64,000 nucleotides of DNA from Rostrohypoxylon terebratum (taxonomy: Eukaryota > Ascomycota > Sordariomycetes > Xylariales > Hypoxylaceae). Shown here in pieces: positions 10,307-21,282 of the stretch. The position numbers and the translations under genes are program-made. Every line of letters begins with the position of its first letter. Positions within the stretch are counted from its first letter, which is position 1. Under the pieces are notes generated by a model. It searched no databases and was not told where the DNA came from. It saw only the letters and a program-made list of their open reading frames with translations. The stretch lies in the NCBI GenBank assembly GCA_022497145.1, contig MU385923.1, forward strand, positions 62,001 to 126,000, given 5' to 3'.

Positions 10307-11175
10307 GGACCACGGTCCGCGATTAGTTCATACTCTAAGCAGCCATGGATAAGGGTCAGTCATGAGGGCACCTTTGGTCTGAGGCTCGGATGACTTGGTT
10401 CTCATGTCAGCGATCGTGGTATGACTTCGTACTATCAGCCACGTTCATACTTGATGACCATTCTCATGATATGTGATGGATGATAATGTTTCGATGAGCT
10501 GATGAGTTGTTGAACGAAGCTAGAGTCTAGACATCGGTCGTGGCCGTTGAATAAGAGGGGCACATCACGTGGCCTTATTATCATGTAAGCGAGTTACATA
10601 ATCTGAATGTTATTGACTAAGCTGAAGTGGGTTATGTAATTTTGCTGCGAAAATCTTAGGACTTAGGTAATCCCGTAAGCGAAACATGACTTGTATTGTC
10701 GAGGACGATCCCTGAAACCTTCTTGCTCTGGGCCGTATGGAAATAGCACAGGGACCAAATTCAGTGGGATATCACTCCGTCACCTAGATAGAATCCTACA
10801 GACCTTACCGCCGTCATACCAGTCTATGGACGTATCTGGCCGCGTCCTTAGGCTCGCTGGGACCTGGCAGCCTGGGACCTACCTAGTACCTAACTGTGAT
10901 TGGTTAGTCCCCCCCAGTTCAATTCTGAGAGCGGCGTGAGTTATTGCAGGCGGCGCTAGACTTAATATGGGCAATATTTTGAGAAAAAGTAGCTTATCAA
11001 AAACTCCATTCTAACCATGCTAGATAGAACTACAGCACCAGCGAACAGGTCAGATAGAGTAACGCAGGGTGCTCGGTCAACAACACGCGGATGAAGGGGT
11101 TCCAGTAAGTAAAAATGACATAACGGAAGGCAGTTGAGTTGTTCAAGCTCAATATACCGAATATCAAGTAGTCAA
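10307..11175. other. Intergenic upstream of the regulator and hydrolase pseudogene
   Basis: This is the divergent promoter space of the Zn2Cys6 gene and the hydrolase remnant. It includes repeats of ATGATG/TGATGA near 10445-10510. The 82-codon frame at 10691-10939 resembles nothing known. No gene is supported. Confidence 0.45.
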
Positions 11176-13184
11176 ATGTCAGACTCTCCGCCTCCATTTG
11201 TTAATCACGACGAAAAAATAGTGCTTTCTGATGGCACTGTTCTCTCCGCCCTGACTTGGATGCCCATTCAGGCCGACGCCGATCCCGTGCCGGCCATTCT
11301 CGAATATTTACCCTACCGCAAACGCGATAGCACAGCGCATCGAGATGCTCTCAATCATGGGTATCTTGCCGCGCATGGGTACGCATGTGTGCGCGTCGAT
11401 ATGCGGGGCTCGGGTGATTCAGAAGGGCTCTTGAAGGACGAATATCTTCAGCAAGAGCAAGAAGACGCACTAGAAATCTTGAAGTGGATCGCCGCCCAAA
11501 CATGGTGTTCCGGATTCATTGGGATGATGGGCATATCATGGGGTGGCTTTAATGCATTGCAAGTTGCAGCACTTCATCCACCTGAACTCTAAGCCATTAT
11601 CACAGTGTGCTCAACCGATGATCGTTATGACAATGATGTTCACTACATGGGTGGTTGCCAGTTGGTCGAGAACTTCCACTGGGGCGCCGTTATGTTTACT
11701 GTCTCCCCTACACCCCCAGATCCAGCTTTGGTGGGTGACAAGTGGAGGAAAATGTGGTTGGATCGCCTCGAATATGGTGTGCCGTACGTGGCAGAGTGGC
11801 ACAAACACCAGCGCCGTGATGAATTCTGGAAACATGCATCCATTTGTGAGGATTATGGTGCAATCCAATGCCCCGTCTACCTTGTCGGCGGATGGCAAGA
11901 CCCCTACCGCAACTCAATTTTCTGAATGATGGAGCATCTCAAATGTCCCAAAAAGGCACTCATCGGACCCTGGGGCCATAAATACCCTAACATGGCTGTG
12001 CCTGAACCAGTCGGGTTTCTCCAAGAGTCGCTGCGCTGGTGGGACAAGTGGCTCAACGGAATCGAGACCAACATTATATGGACGAACCCAAATTTCGATT
12101 TTATCAGCAAACTAGTACTCCACCGAAACGACATTTTGATTCGCCTCTTCCGGGTCGATGGGTCGCTGAGAATATCTGGCCGACTCCACGGGCCGTTTCC
12201 CGATTCATGGGTTTAGAGCCAAAGCGCCTCATCAACGAAATGTCATGCAGCGATGCCAAATTGTCTTTTTGCTCTCCCCAGACTGTGGGTTTTGGTACCG
12301 GTAGGTGGATTCCCTACGGTTTAGAGGCAGATTTGCCTGGAGACCAGATCGAAGATGCGCGTGGCTCTTTGACCTTCGATACCCAGCCTCTAACAGAACC
12401 ACTGGATATCTTTGGTGCTCCCTTGCTTCGTCTACGAGTAGCAAGCGACAAGGCTAATGCTCTTGTCGCTGCCGTGATGTCCGAGATTCTACCCAATGGA
12501 CCCGCGTCAAGAATTACGTATGGCGTTCTTAACCTCACTCATCGTGATAGCCACACTGATCTACAACCGCTCGAACCGCATCGGGTTTATGATGTCACTG
12601 TCAGACTGAATGAATGTTGCCAGCGCATCGGCACCGGAAGCGTGATCCGTCTCGCACTTTCTACCTCGTATTTCCCGACCGTTTGGCCATCGCCAGAGGC
12701 TGCTACACTGACTGTTGATTGCGCGGGTAGCTCCCTCGAACTACCCACACGACCCGCCAACCCACTAGACGATAAGCTCAGACCATTCGAGCCCGTTGTA
12801 AACGGCCCCCCACTCAAGGCAATCCACCTCCGCGAAGGGAAAAGCAAGAACACGATAACCGAAGACCTGGACTCCGGCGAGAAGACGGCAACGTATTACA
12901 GCGATACCGGATTATACGAAATCGAAGAGACAGGCTGGCGCTTCGCAGAACGCGCTGAGGTTTTAAGTAAGATCAAGCCCGACGATCCGCTTTCAGGGGT
13001 GGCGCAACAGAAGTTCCGTCTGGAATACGGGCGTAGTGGGTTGGATCTAGCTATCGAAGGTGTGGCAACTATGACGTCTTCAACGACCGAGTGGCTTTTG
13101 GATTTCGAGATAGAAGCTTTCGAGAACGGTGAGCGGATATTTGAAAAGGACTGGAAGTATGATATCTTGCGAGATCATAATTGA
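11176..13184 (+). pseudogene. CocE/NonD (peptidase S15-type) hydrolase, broken
   Basis: Homology is continuous across three frame segments. Frame A (11176-12075) reads MSDSPPPFVNHDEKIVLSDG, LEYLPYRKRD, VRVDMRGSGDSEG, the nucleophile elbow GISWGG, STDDRYDNDVHYMGG, GGWQDPYRNS (acid) and IGPWGHKYP (histidine). It is cut by TAA at 11590-11592 (after HPPEL) and TGA at 11923-11925 (after YRNSIF). Near 12071-12080 the reading shifts by two bases (ATTATATGG where ATTATGG would keep frame). Frame B then runs to 13184 with the PF08530-type C-terminal domain (GFGTGRWIPYGLEADLPGDQ, YGVLNLTHR, LALSTSYFP). All catalytic residues are still encoded. Both stops could derive from C-to-T changes of CAA and CGA. 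Active relatives are serine esterases or Xaa-Pro dipeptidyl-peptidase-like enzymes of the S15 clan. Sequencing error is an alternative, but three lesions argue for decay. Confidence 0.88.
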
Positions 13185-14209
13185 AAGGGCAACAGATAAA
13201 ATAAATAGGCCTCACCTCTATAGGGATCACTTCGTCCCCTTCAAAACTCAGCACTCATACCGGGTGCTAGGGTTAGGGCTGGGGTTAGGGTTAACATCTA
13301 TGATGTGACAATTTCACAATGTTCTAACACGACGTACCTACCTAGTTTTCCCCATATGGGTCTTCCGTACTGTACAAGAATATGGAAATAGTGTTATACT
13401 TAGGTACTGCCAAACTATCTCTCAATTTTCATTGAGAGCGAGTCAGGGTTAGGGTTAGGATAATAAAGAACCAATTCTAGTGGAGATGTAATGACACAGC
13501 AATACTTTTGGGAACTAAGAAGTTGAATATAGGGTGGCTCTAAATCACCGAGCTTATAATATGTAGTAGGAAAGGTTGGTTAGATAACGCTGTGGCCCAA
13601 TATCTTTGTTTTCAAACTATATCGAGGGTTAGGGTTAAAATGAGGGACACATAGCTTGGGGCTAGGGGTAGGGTTACGAAGAATCACTACCGCGCATTTC
13701 TATTTTTCGAGGAACAATTATAATAATAAATAGCTGTTGCATCTTACACAATGAGTGAAGTTTTAAATACCTCCAAGCGCCTTTTTTCCTTCACATTTCT
13801 ATTCTATTCAATGTTATCTCTGAGTTAACCCTGACCCTAATTGATATCCACAACCCTAACCTCTTCCAACCCTAACCCGGATGTACGCTTCCATAAGTGT
13901 TCTATCTATACGTACCTAGATCCTATGTCTACCAGTTGAATATCATGTAGTTTCAGATGTGTTGAAACGCATTTTCAATCGGCATTATTTGGCTCTGCCA
14001 GATCCTAGGTATGAATCACGGTTCTTAGGTTAGCGTTTCTTCCAGGGTTCGAATAACAACACAACGCTTGATTCGAATGAGAACATATTAAATCACACCT
14101 ATTAAGAGGGGTTTTCCATGTTGCCTATATAAGAACCTATGTACTCTGATCGCCGTCACAATCCCTCTAAAACTTCTATATACCAAGTAAGTATTTCCTC
14201 ACAGTATCA
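13185..14209. other. Intergenic carrying telomere-like motifs
   Basis: No gene is present. The stretch is AT-rich with dispersed TTAGGG and CCCTAA doublets, described separately. Confidence 0.6.
13268..13877. repeat. Scattered interstitial telomere-type motifs, G-strand then C-strand
   Basis: Short runs of TTAGGG (about two copies each) occur at 13268-13278, 13283-13294, 13444-13460 and 13625-13637, with a degenerate one at 13662-13676. The opposite orientation CCCTAA occurs at 13825-13840 (degenerate), 13852-13860 and 13867-13877. So the left cluster reads TTAGGG and the right cluster CCCTAA on the same strand, a head-to-head order. Each run is too short to act as a telomere. They could be a worn fusion scar, repair insertions, or binding sites for TTAGGG-binding regulators of the Tbf1 type. 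Confidence 0.75.
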
Positions 14210-15622
14210 TTAAACCTTAGCCGACGCCGGTCTGCCATTCTTCAAGCAATCCTGGCACGTTCTACCTACGAAACTGTCTTTAGTTTCCTTGTCCTTCTTT
14301 TTCCCGCACTCTCTGCAATGCAGGGAACATAGGTAGTAATAACACCCCTTAGCTGGACACTCTACCTTCCAGCGGCAGTCTTGGGTCAGATGTCGCTCCC
14401 CGCAGGGACATTTCTTCAACGAGCATTTCCTACCCGAATGTCCTTTGATACCGCACATACAACAACGATAAGAACAAGTCATGGCGTTGTTGTGTCTGAA
14501 ATGACCGGGATGATATGGACATCCACAGACGCGGGAGCACCGAATGTAACAATCCTCAGCCGTATGAAATTGGGGGAAAGGTTGGCATTTACAGCGGTTA
14601 GATGATTTGACTTTGCAACTGCTTGCTTTATGGGACGGTGACCCACAGAAGCCGCAACGCGCGCGGCAATACTTTGTATGATGGGTATGCTGGGCGCAAT
14701 TTTCGCACTTTTTTTGGAAGGAATATTTCCCTGTCGGCTTCTCGCAGAACAATCTCGGTTTCTCACTGAACATCTCCTGAATATGCGTCCGACTCAAACT
14801 CCTCCGACGCGAAAGCTTGTCCAGCTTAGATAAACGATGGCGAGGGAAGTATATGACGAACTTCTCCTCCCAGTTATGGCTTTTGATCGCAGCTGTTCCC
14901 CACGTGCCAGCAGGAGGTACACTTCTAGAATGTCGCGGTCTCCCTCGATGTACACCAGGCATGACCTCAAACACCGTCTTCCTGCCCGCTTTAAAATTTG
15001 ATTTACATGCAACAATAAAACAAGGCACGACTGATAGTTGGGCACCGACAGGGCCAGTAGGTACGTAATGGCCCCTGGAATATAAGTGGTGTAGATATTG
15101 TGTTTCCTTTGCTTGTTGAAACCCTTTTAAATGCTCGATCACATCTTTCTTCCAACCTGGTTCATGTGTGGGTCCATCCATCGATGACCGTGACTGAAAA
15201 CACCTAAGGATAATTCTCAAGGAAGGGTGGCATTCGAGGTAGTGTCGTTCAATCATTCCCAGTATTGCACTAGCGAGGTCAGATCGAGTCGGCGGAACGG
15301 ATGGCCAGATGAAGATCATACTAAGAAAGGTAGATAATTCCTTTGTGAGCGTAAATCTTGGTGGCCAGTCAAAATGAGTCCGTAGTAATTTAAGCAAGAC
15401 TTGCACATCAAGGCCTAGGCGTTTGTCAAGAGCTTTGATTTGTAGCCATGGCTCCCTGTAGACACCAGTCTTATTATAGACCCCGGCCTTCACTCGTTTT
15501 GGCGCCATGAAATCTTCCATAATTCGATTGACCATAATTTCTCGAGGGCCCAAAGGCCTATGCTCGTAACGGTCAAAGTCAAGATCCAGCCCATTCAGGG
15601 GATAATGTACTATTAAAGACAT
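14210..15622 (-). CDS. Protein with an array of CCHC-type zinc knuckles, function unknown
   Basis: This is a single open frame of 470 residues. The N-terminal 300 residues are not recognised and have a mixed, basic composition. The last 165 residues hold an array of zinc knuckles. Three are perfect C-x2-C-x4-H-x4-C: C306-C309-H314-C319, C323-C326-H331-C336 and C387-C390-H395-C400. Variants lie between and after them (C344-x-C346-x6-H353-x4-C358; C405-x-C407-x3-H411-x4-C416), and further Cys/His pairs run to residue 459. Knuckle arrays bind RNA or single-stranded DNA in Air1/2 and Gis2 and also occur in retroelement Gag proteins. I see no Gag, protease or reverse transcriptase next to it. The neighbouring telomere-like motifs are notable but unexplained. 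Confidence 0.7.
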   Translation of the reverse strand: MSLIVHYPLNGLDLDFDRYEHRPLGPREIMVNRIMEDFMAPKRVKAGVYNKTGVYREPWLQIKALDKRLGLDVQVLLKLLRTHFDWPPRFTLTKELSTFLSMIFIWPSVPPTRSDLASAILGMIERHYLECHPSLRIILRCFQSRSSMDGPTHEPGWKKDVIEHLKGFQQAKETQYLHHLYSRGHYVPTGPVGAQLSVVPCFIVACKSNFKAGRKTVFEVMPGVHRGRPRHSRSVPPAGTWGTAAIKSHNWEEKFVIYFPRHRLSKLDKLSRRRSLSRTHIQEMFSEKPRLFCEKPTGKYSFQKKCENCAQHTHHTKYCRARCGFCGSPSHKASSCKVKSSNRCKCQPFPQFHTAEDCYIRCSRVCGCPYHPGHFRHNNAMTCSYRCCMCGIKGHSGRKCSLKKCPCGERHLTQDCRWKVECPAKGCYYYLCSLHCRECGKKKDKETKDSFVGRTCQDCLKNGRPASAKV

Positions 15623-15981
15623 AGGTAGGTATCAAAGGTACCAAGTATCTTTTACCCCTATGATTATGTAAGAGGAATTGTCAATGTTGATTGGTCGATT
15701 GCCAGATGTGGATGACTCGTTGACTGGGATTTATGTAGTTCTGTGTGTCCACTCAGTGGCCGGTGATAAAGACCTCGATTTCCTTGGATTTAGATTTTTT
15801 GATGAAAATGTTCATGTATTGGGAGATATAGTCTTACCCAAACATCCAAGTGATTGAATTGTAGAGGTTTAAAAGTCCAAGGGCCTTGCGTCGTAAGAAA
15901 GTGAATTAATGGGGACCAGCCCTCCATGCTTACATCATATCTACTTATGGGACGTGTTGTGGCTTGATCCACCAGATATGT

Positions 15982-15987
15982 GGCTAA
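15982..15987 (+). promoter_or_regulatory. GGCTAA, XlnR/XYR1-type core site
   Basis: The hexamer GGCTAA matches the core recognised by the xylanase/cellulase activator XlnR/XYR1. It lies about 840 bp upstream of the cellobiose dehydrogenase start. A single short match is weak evidence. Confidence 0.25.
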
Positions 15988-16100
15988 GTAGTGATAGCGG
16001 CCGTGGCTTACGGGATGACATTAGTTGATTGGTCACATCCATGTCAATCCCTGCCCCTTAAAATTATTAATCTTACAACTCCAAGTGGTTGCATCTGAAT

Positions 16101-16116
16101 GCGGGGAAGAGCGGGG
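16101..16116 (+). promoter_or_regulatory. Paired CreA-type sites (GCGGGG twice)
   Basis: Two GCGGGG hexamers, ten bases apart start to start, fit the SYGGRG consensus of the carbon catabolite repressor CreA/CRE1, which acts best on paired sites. They lie about 720 bp upstream of the cellobiose dehydrogenase start. Repression of this gene by glucose would be expected for the enzyme class. Confidence 0.4.
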
Positions 16117-16715
16117 GGGAAAACTTCACAAGAAAACCTAAAAGTAGATAAGATCGCTCATTTTCGGTCCGTGAAGCACGTCGAGCACGTTGACATACCC
16201 GTTTCTCAAGAACTCCGCTGACACTCCGTCGACCTAAGTGGCAGGTTGGTCATAGTCAGGGTGTACTCGGTCTAACCTTAGGACCCAAGAGTCCGTCCGC
16301 CCGATCTATGTCTGCGGCTTCTAGATGATCCTACAACCACGACGGGTACGTTTCCTATAGCAACCTATAAATTCGTCCATACGGAATCATTCCTTTTCCT
16401 AGTTTGTCAGCATGTATGGGAGCCGAGTACAGCCCACCCGATGTTGGCCCGGCCGCCCCTAATGGAATCAATGGTTGCTCGGCCTTTTTTTGTATGACTT
16501 CTAAGGAACGCCTACTCGTGACAACGCAAGGAAACCATTAAAATTCGACGATGTACATGGGGAGCATGTCATTCGCTTTCCCTACCTAGTATTAGGTATG
16601 ATGTAGGGCGACTGGCCGTCAGGGGTGCATACTGGAGCGTTTAGCCAAGTTACGTTCGGCGTCATTTCCGCTAGCCTAGCGACGCTTGTCAGCTTCGTTT
16701 CTCGGATACTGATAA

Positions 16716-16723
16716 TATATAAA
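16716..16723 (+). promoter_or_regulatory. TATA box of the cellobiose dehydrogenase gene
   Basis: TATATAAA lies 102 bp before the start codon, a usual spacing for a strongly regulated fungal secreted-enzyme gene. Confidence 0.55.
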
Positions 16724-16824
16724 TCGGGGGTTCAACCTTGTATTTCTGAAATCAGAGTCTCTTATTTGCTATCGGTGTGTTTGTACGCAAGTGAAGTGAA
16801 GTGAACTCGATAAACCCCTTCATC

Positions 16825-19800
16825 ATGGCTCATTCCAGCACTTTAGCAAACGCATTGTTGCTTTTAGTAGTCTTACGTGAGTTGTTCTCAATATCCCCAA
16901 GCAATGCATTCTCGCTAACTCAACTTAGTTATCCAACAGTGTCTCTGCCAGAATAGCACACCGACGGCTTTTACAGACAACACCACGGGTATAACATTCG
17001 ATTTATGGACCGTGCCGGATAGCGCAGATGGAGGGGGCAGTGTCTCTGTTCTGGGCGGTCTCAGCTTCGGCGTCGCTCTACCTGAGGATGCCTTAACAGC
17101 TAACGCTACCGAGCTGATTGGATACTTAGTTAGTGTGCTTCATCGACCATTCTCGCTGATATACTGACGGTTTGGTAGAAATGCGGTTCAAACGGTACAA
17201 CCACCAATGCTGTAGGTCACATCCAAAGTTTCTTCTCCCTATTGTCACATTACTCCCGCTTCCTTGGAAACAATCACACTCCCTAAATAAAGACTTAATA
17301 ACACTTCCATCTTATAGTGGTGTGGTATAAGTTTTGGCGGCTCAATGACAAACAGCTTACTTGTCATGGCTTGGCCATATGAAGGCCAAGTGTTAACATC
17401 GTTTCGTTTTGCCAGTGGATACGTTGCTCCAGATGTTTACACTGGCAATGCTACATTGACCCAGATATCGTCTACCATCGATAAGGATCACTTCAGTCTC
17501 ATATTCAGGTGTCAAGACTGTCTGGCCTGGGACCAGGATAGGGCAACAGGTGCTACGGCAAGTACTAGTAGTGGCGCCTTGCTCCTGGGCTGGGCCAGTT
17601 CGCTCAAAGCTCCAACAAATCCAGCGTGCCCGGCCGACATTGGCCTCGAATTTCATAGCAATGGCGATAGTTTGTGGAGCGCGACTTTGGATAAAAATGC
17701 TGCGAACCCATCCTACACTGCATGGGCTTCCAAGGCCACTGCCACTGTTACCGGTAGTTGTTCGACGGCGACGCCTACGACCACTACATCTGTAAGCACA
17801 ACCGCTACTACCAGCGCTACAGGCGTACCCGTTCCAACAGCTACTTATGATTATATCGTAGTTGGCGCAGGAGCTGGCGGGATCCCCCTAGCCGATAAAC
17901 TGAGCGAGGCCGGAAACAGCGTCTTGCTCATTGAAAAGGGGTCTCCGTCCTCTGGGCGATGGGGTGGGTCGCTTAAGCCAGAATGGTTAGATGACACCAA
18001 CTTGACTCGATTCGATGTGCCCGGCCTGTGTAACCAGATTTGGGTAGATTCGACAGGCATTGCATGCACCGACACGGATCAAATGGCAGGTTGCGTGTTG
18101 GGCGGAGGAACTGCCGTCAACTCAGGCCTATGGTGGAAGGTGTGTAATCCCCCAACTACGGTCTCTCGAAGAAGTACTAAACAACAAATTAGCCATATTC
18201 TTTGGACTGGGATTATAACTTTCCTGAGGGGTGGCAGTCAGCAGACATGGCTGCTGCAACCGCGCGAGTTTTCTCTCGGATTCCAGGCACTTACAGTCCA
18301 TCCATGGATGGCAAGCTGTATTATCAACAAGGATTTGACGTCCTTAGTGGCGGGTTGAAGACTGCCGGATGGACTGAAGTCGCCGCGAACGACGTTCCCG
18401 ACGAGAAAAACCACATCTATTCCCACACACCATTTATGTTCTCTGGTGGCGAAAGAGGCGGACCCATGGCTACATATCTAGTATCTGCCAGTGAGCGCAA
18501 GAACTTCAATTTATGGATGAATACGGCAGTAAAGAGAGTCGTCAGAGTTGGTGGTCACGTTACCGGAATTGAGGTTGAACCGTTTCTAGATGGCGGCTAT
18601 ATGGGTGTTGTCAACGTCACATCAGTCACCGGCCGAGTCATCTTGTCTGCAGGAACATTCGGGTCAGCTAAGATACTGTTGAGAAGTAAGCCACTCGTAT
18701 TTCAGGGACATCGATATTCACTTCTAGGTGCTATTTTCTAACTTCTTTAGGTGGGATCGGACCATCCGACCAATTGGAGGTCGTTCAGTCATCAACTGAT
18801 GGGCCAACGATGATTGCTAACACTTCTTGGATTGACTTGCCCGTTGGGTATAATCTAGAAGACCACACAAATACCGACACTGTCATTACGCATCCCGATG
18901 TGATTTTCTACGATTACTACGGAGCTTGGGATTCCCCCAACACCACCGATAAAGACCAATATATAGGTGAGCTATATAGAGACAAGCATTTGCGCTTTCA
19001 CATACTAATACCAAGTGAAAGACTCTCGATCAGGCATGCTTGCACAAGCAGCTCCAAACATTGGCCCGATGTAAGAATTTACTCTTTTTGCTGCCTAGCA
19101 ACTTCTAACATGATACAGGTTTTGGGATGAGATTACAGGCGACGACGGAATCGTCCGACAGCTTCAGTGGACTGCCAGAGTTGAAGGGAGTGATGGTACA
19201 CCTAGCGGAAGTGAGACATGTCAATTCTTCACACTATAGATCACACACTAACCAACGCAGCCGCCATGACTATGAGTCAATATCTTGGACGTGGTGCCAC
19301 ATCAAGGGGTCGAATGACTATCACGAAGGCTTTGACGACTGTCGTCTCCACACTTCCCTATCTCCGCGACAAGAATGACGTCCAAGCTGTCATTCAAGGG
19401 ATCAAGAATCTTCAGGCAGCTCTTTCAAATGTCCAAAATCTCACTTGGACTTATCCATCAGTTAATACAACAGTTGAAGACTTTGTTAATAACGTAAAAA
19501 CTCACTACCCTGTGTTTAAAAGATTATCATGGAAGCTAATGGCTCTAGATGCTCGTTTCGTACACCAACCGACGTTCGAATCACTGGATCGGTGAGTTTC
19601 GTTATTCATTACCTGCGCCGGCAAGATCTAACCGTCTTCAGGAACCAATAAACTTGGAACGGATGATGGCCGGGCAAACGGCTCGGCTGTGGTGGATCTC
19701 GATACTAGGGTCTATGGCACGGATAATCTCTTCGTTGTCGACGCGAGCATCTTTCCAGGCCATATCACCACTAACCCTTCCGCGTACATCGTCATCGCGG

Positions 19801-20009
19801 CTGAACACGCATCCGAAAGAATCCTCGGCTTGGCGCTGCCCGAGGCGCAGCCGCAGTCGGCGCAGTGCGGCGGGGTCAATTGGACGGGTAGTTTCCAGTG
19901 CGCATCGTCGCTGACCTGCACGTACCAAAACGAAACATTCTCACAGGTGAGCATTTATCTCAGCCGTACTTATGAATGTTTGACTAAATAAGTCAATTAG
20001 TGCCTTTAA
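16825..20009 (+). CDS. Cellobiose dehydrogenase with C-terminal CBM1
   Basis: The model has twelve exons: 16825-16876, 16929-17128, 17179-17211, 17318-18139, 18193-18685, 18751-18966, 19016-19070, 19119-19210, 19261-19493, 19549-19591, 19642-19946 and 20001-20009. They sum to 850 residues with all phases consistent. Order of parts: signal peptide (about 1-25); AA8 cytochrome domain with heme b (FDLWTVPDS, WCGISFGG); a Thr/Ser linker; GMC flavin domain from residue 272 (YDYIVVGAGAGG) with catalytic His in SNHWIGT and Asn in FPGHITTNPSAY; and a CBM1 (QCGGVNWTGSFQC). The last exon, 9 nt, supplies only Cys-Leu-stop and completes the CBM1 disulfides. The enzyme oxidises cellobiose to the lactone and passes electrons through the cytochrome to lytic polysaccharide monooxygenases outside the cell. 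A CBM1 marks the class II type that carries a binding module. No damage was found. Confidence 0.93.
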
Positions 20010-21282
20010 CGTGCCTGCTAGGTAGTATATAAACGCGAGATTTTTTTTATATAAGGTACGAAGTACTAGATAGAGTAATTTAATGATAAGGTTATTTCCA
20101 TAGCACATCCAGTGCTTTTTAGTGATGTCCTGCCCTGAATTACTGGGTACGTAGAATAATCTCCGGGGCTAGAAATACGCCAACCCCCTGAATTCCAGTG
20201 CTTCATTAGGGCAACCCAGTTGATCTCTCCAGCGAAGGAACCTTTAATTCTTTAACAATACAATATCTTTTTGCCTACCTCCATCTACTCTGTAGACTTC
20301 GCTTCGTTCTTTTTAAGCAGCGTATGGATTAATATTGACATTATGAGAGTGGGCGATATTTCCCTACGAATACGTATAACGATAAGTACGAATCACAAGA
20401 AAGAAATGTCCTGGACGAACGCGAATATTGCCTCTGGTTAGGTATTTTAGGTAGTTATTTTATGATAAGATGCTTCGCCGCATCCAAGCACTAATTATCT
20501 ATATTCTCCTACCTAGGACCTAGGTAGGCTCTAGGACCGTTTAGGTACTGGTAAGTACCTAGGTAGCGAGTAAGCGCGCCACTCCCCTCCAGCGCTTTCT
20601 CCTGTCGCTACCATCACGGGCACCTACCCACTGAGCTATAGCGGATCAATCCACAAGTGGGCAGGTGCCTAATAGTTCTAGGTTGACATAACCCATTTCT
20701 CCGTGCGCCTGTCCTTTCTTGAACGATGAGGCTGATCAGGATACCTAGCTCTTGTATGGCCGGAGTGATGTTTTTTGTGCTTTAGTCGTCGTGAGCGGCT
20801 TGAATGTTTGCTCTTGTGTTTGGGTTTACTGAATAGCTGCCCCATGATGAGATTCAGCTGAGGTGCGCTAAGCTATTGAGAAGTTGGGAAAAATGCACAG
20901 AGGATGCGGGATGGAAAGAGTAGGCAAGTTCTCACGGAAGGGGAAAAGGTTTGGAATATATATATGCTTGAATAGATTTCATTCTGGTTTGGCATTGTCC
21001 AGAATACTATAAAGATGGTGAGTGGACAATTGCTTTGAATACGACTATTGATGATTTACCATAGTGGGTACTAGGTAGGTAATTGCCCCGGCGTAATGTC
21101 CAATTAGGCAGGCTCATGATTGTATGCTGCCCCGAGTCTCATAATCATCTACAGGTAGCATCAATATCGCATTACCTCCAAGGTTCTTTTCTAAGATCAT
21201 GAGTTGTTGATCTCAAGAACCATGGATCACATCACGAATTTTCATCTTACTGAACCACTCCCTCACCTTTTCGTCTCGCCAA
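20010..21282. other. Intergenic with a cluster of ACCTAGGT palindromes
   Basis: No gene is supported. Direct and inverted CCTAGG/TAGGTA words concentrate at 20508-20575, and (TA)-rich DNA occurs near 20958. A tRNA A-box-like string is discussed among the rejected items. Confidence 0.5.
20508..20575. repeat. ACCTAGGT-type palindrome cluster
   Basis: Four or more copies of CTAGG(T/A) in both orientations lie within 70 bp, for example ACCTAGGACCTAGGTAGG. The same words recur in other intergenic regions of the window. Confidence 0.6.

Larger units (their letters stand above)
15623..16824. other. Intergenic, promoter of the cellobiose dehydrogenase gene
   Basis: No gene is supported (a 60-codon minus frame at 15790-15972 is judged random). 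Candidate control sites for the downstream gene are listed separately. Confidence 0.5.

Noticed and set aside
19956..19970. CTCAGCCGTACTTA resembles part of fungal 5S rRNA
   Set aside because: The match is limited to about 14 bases inside the last intron of the cellobiose dehydrogenase gene and the rest of 5S rRNA is absent.
20627..20640. tRNA-like A-box (TAGCTCAGTGGG) on the minus strand
   Set aside because: No matching B-box (GGTTCGA), anticodon arm or acceptor stem follows, so neither a tRNA nor a tRNA-derived SINE can be supported.
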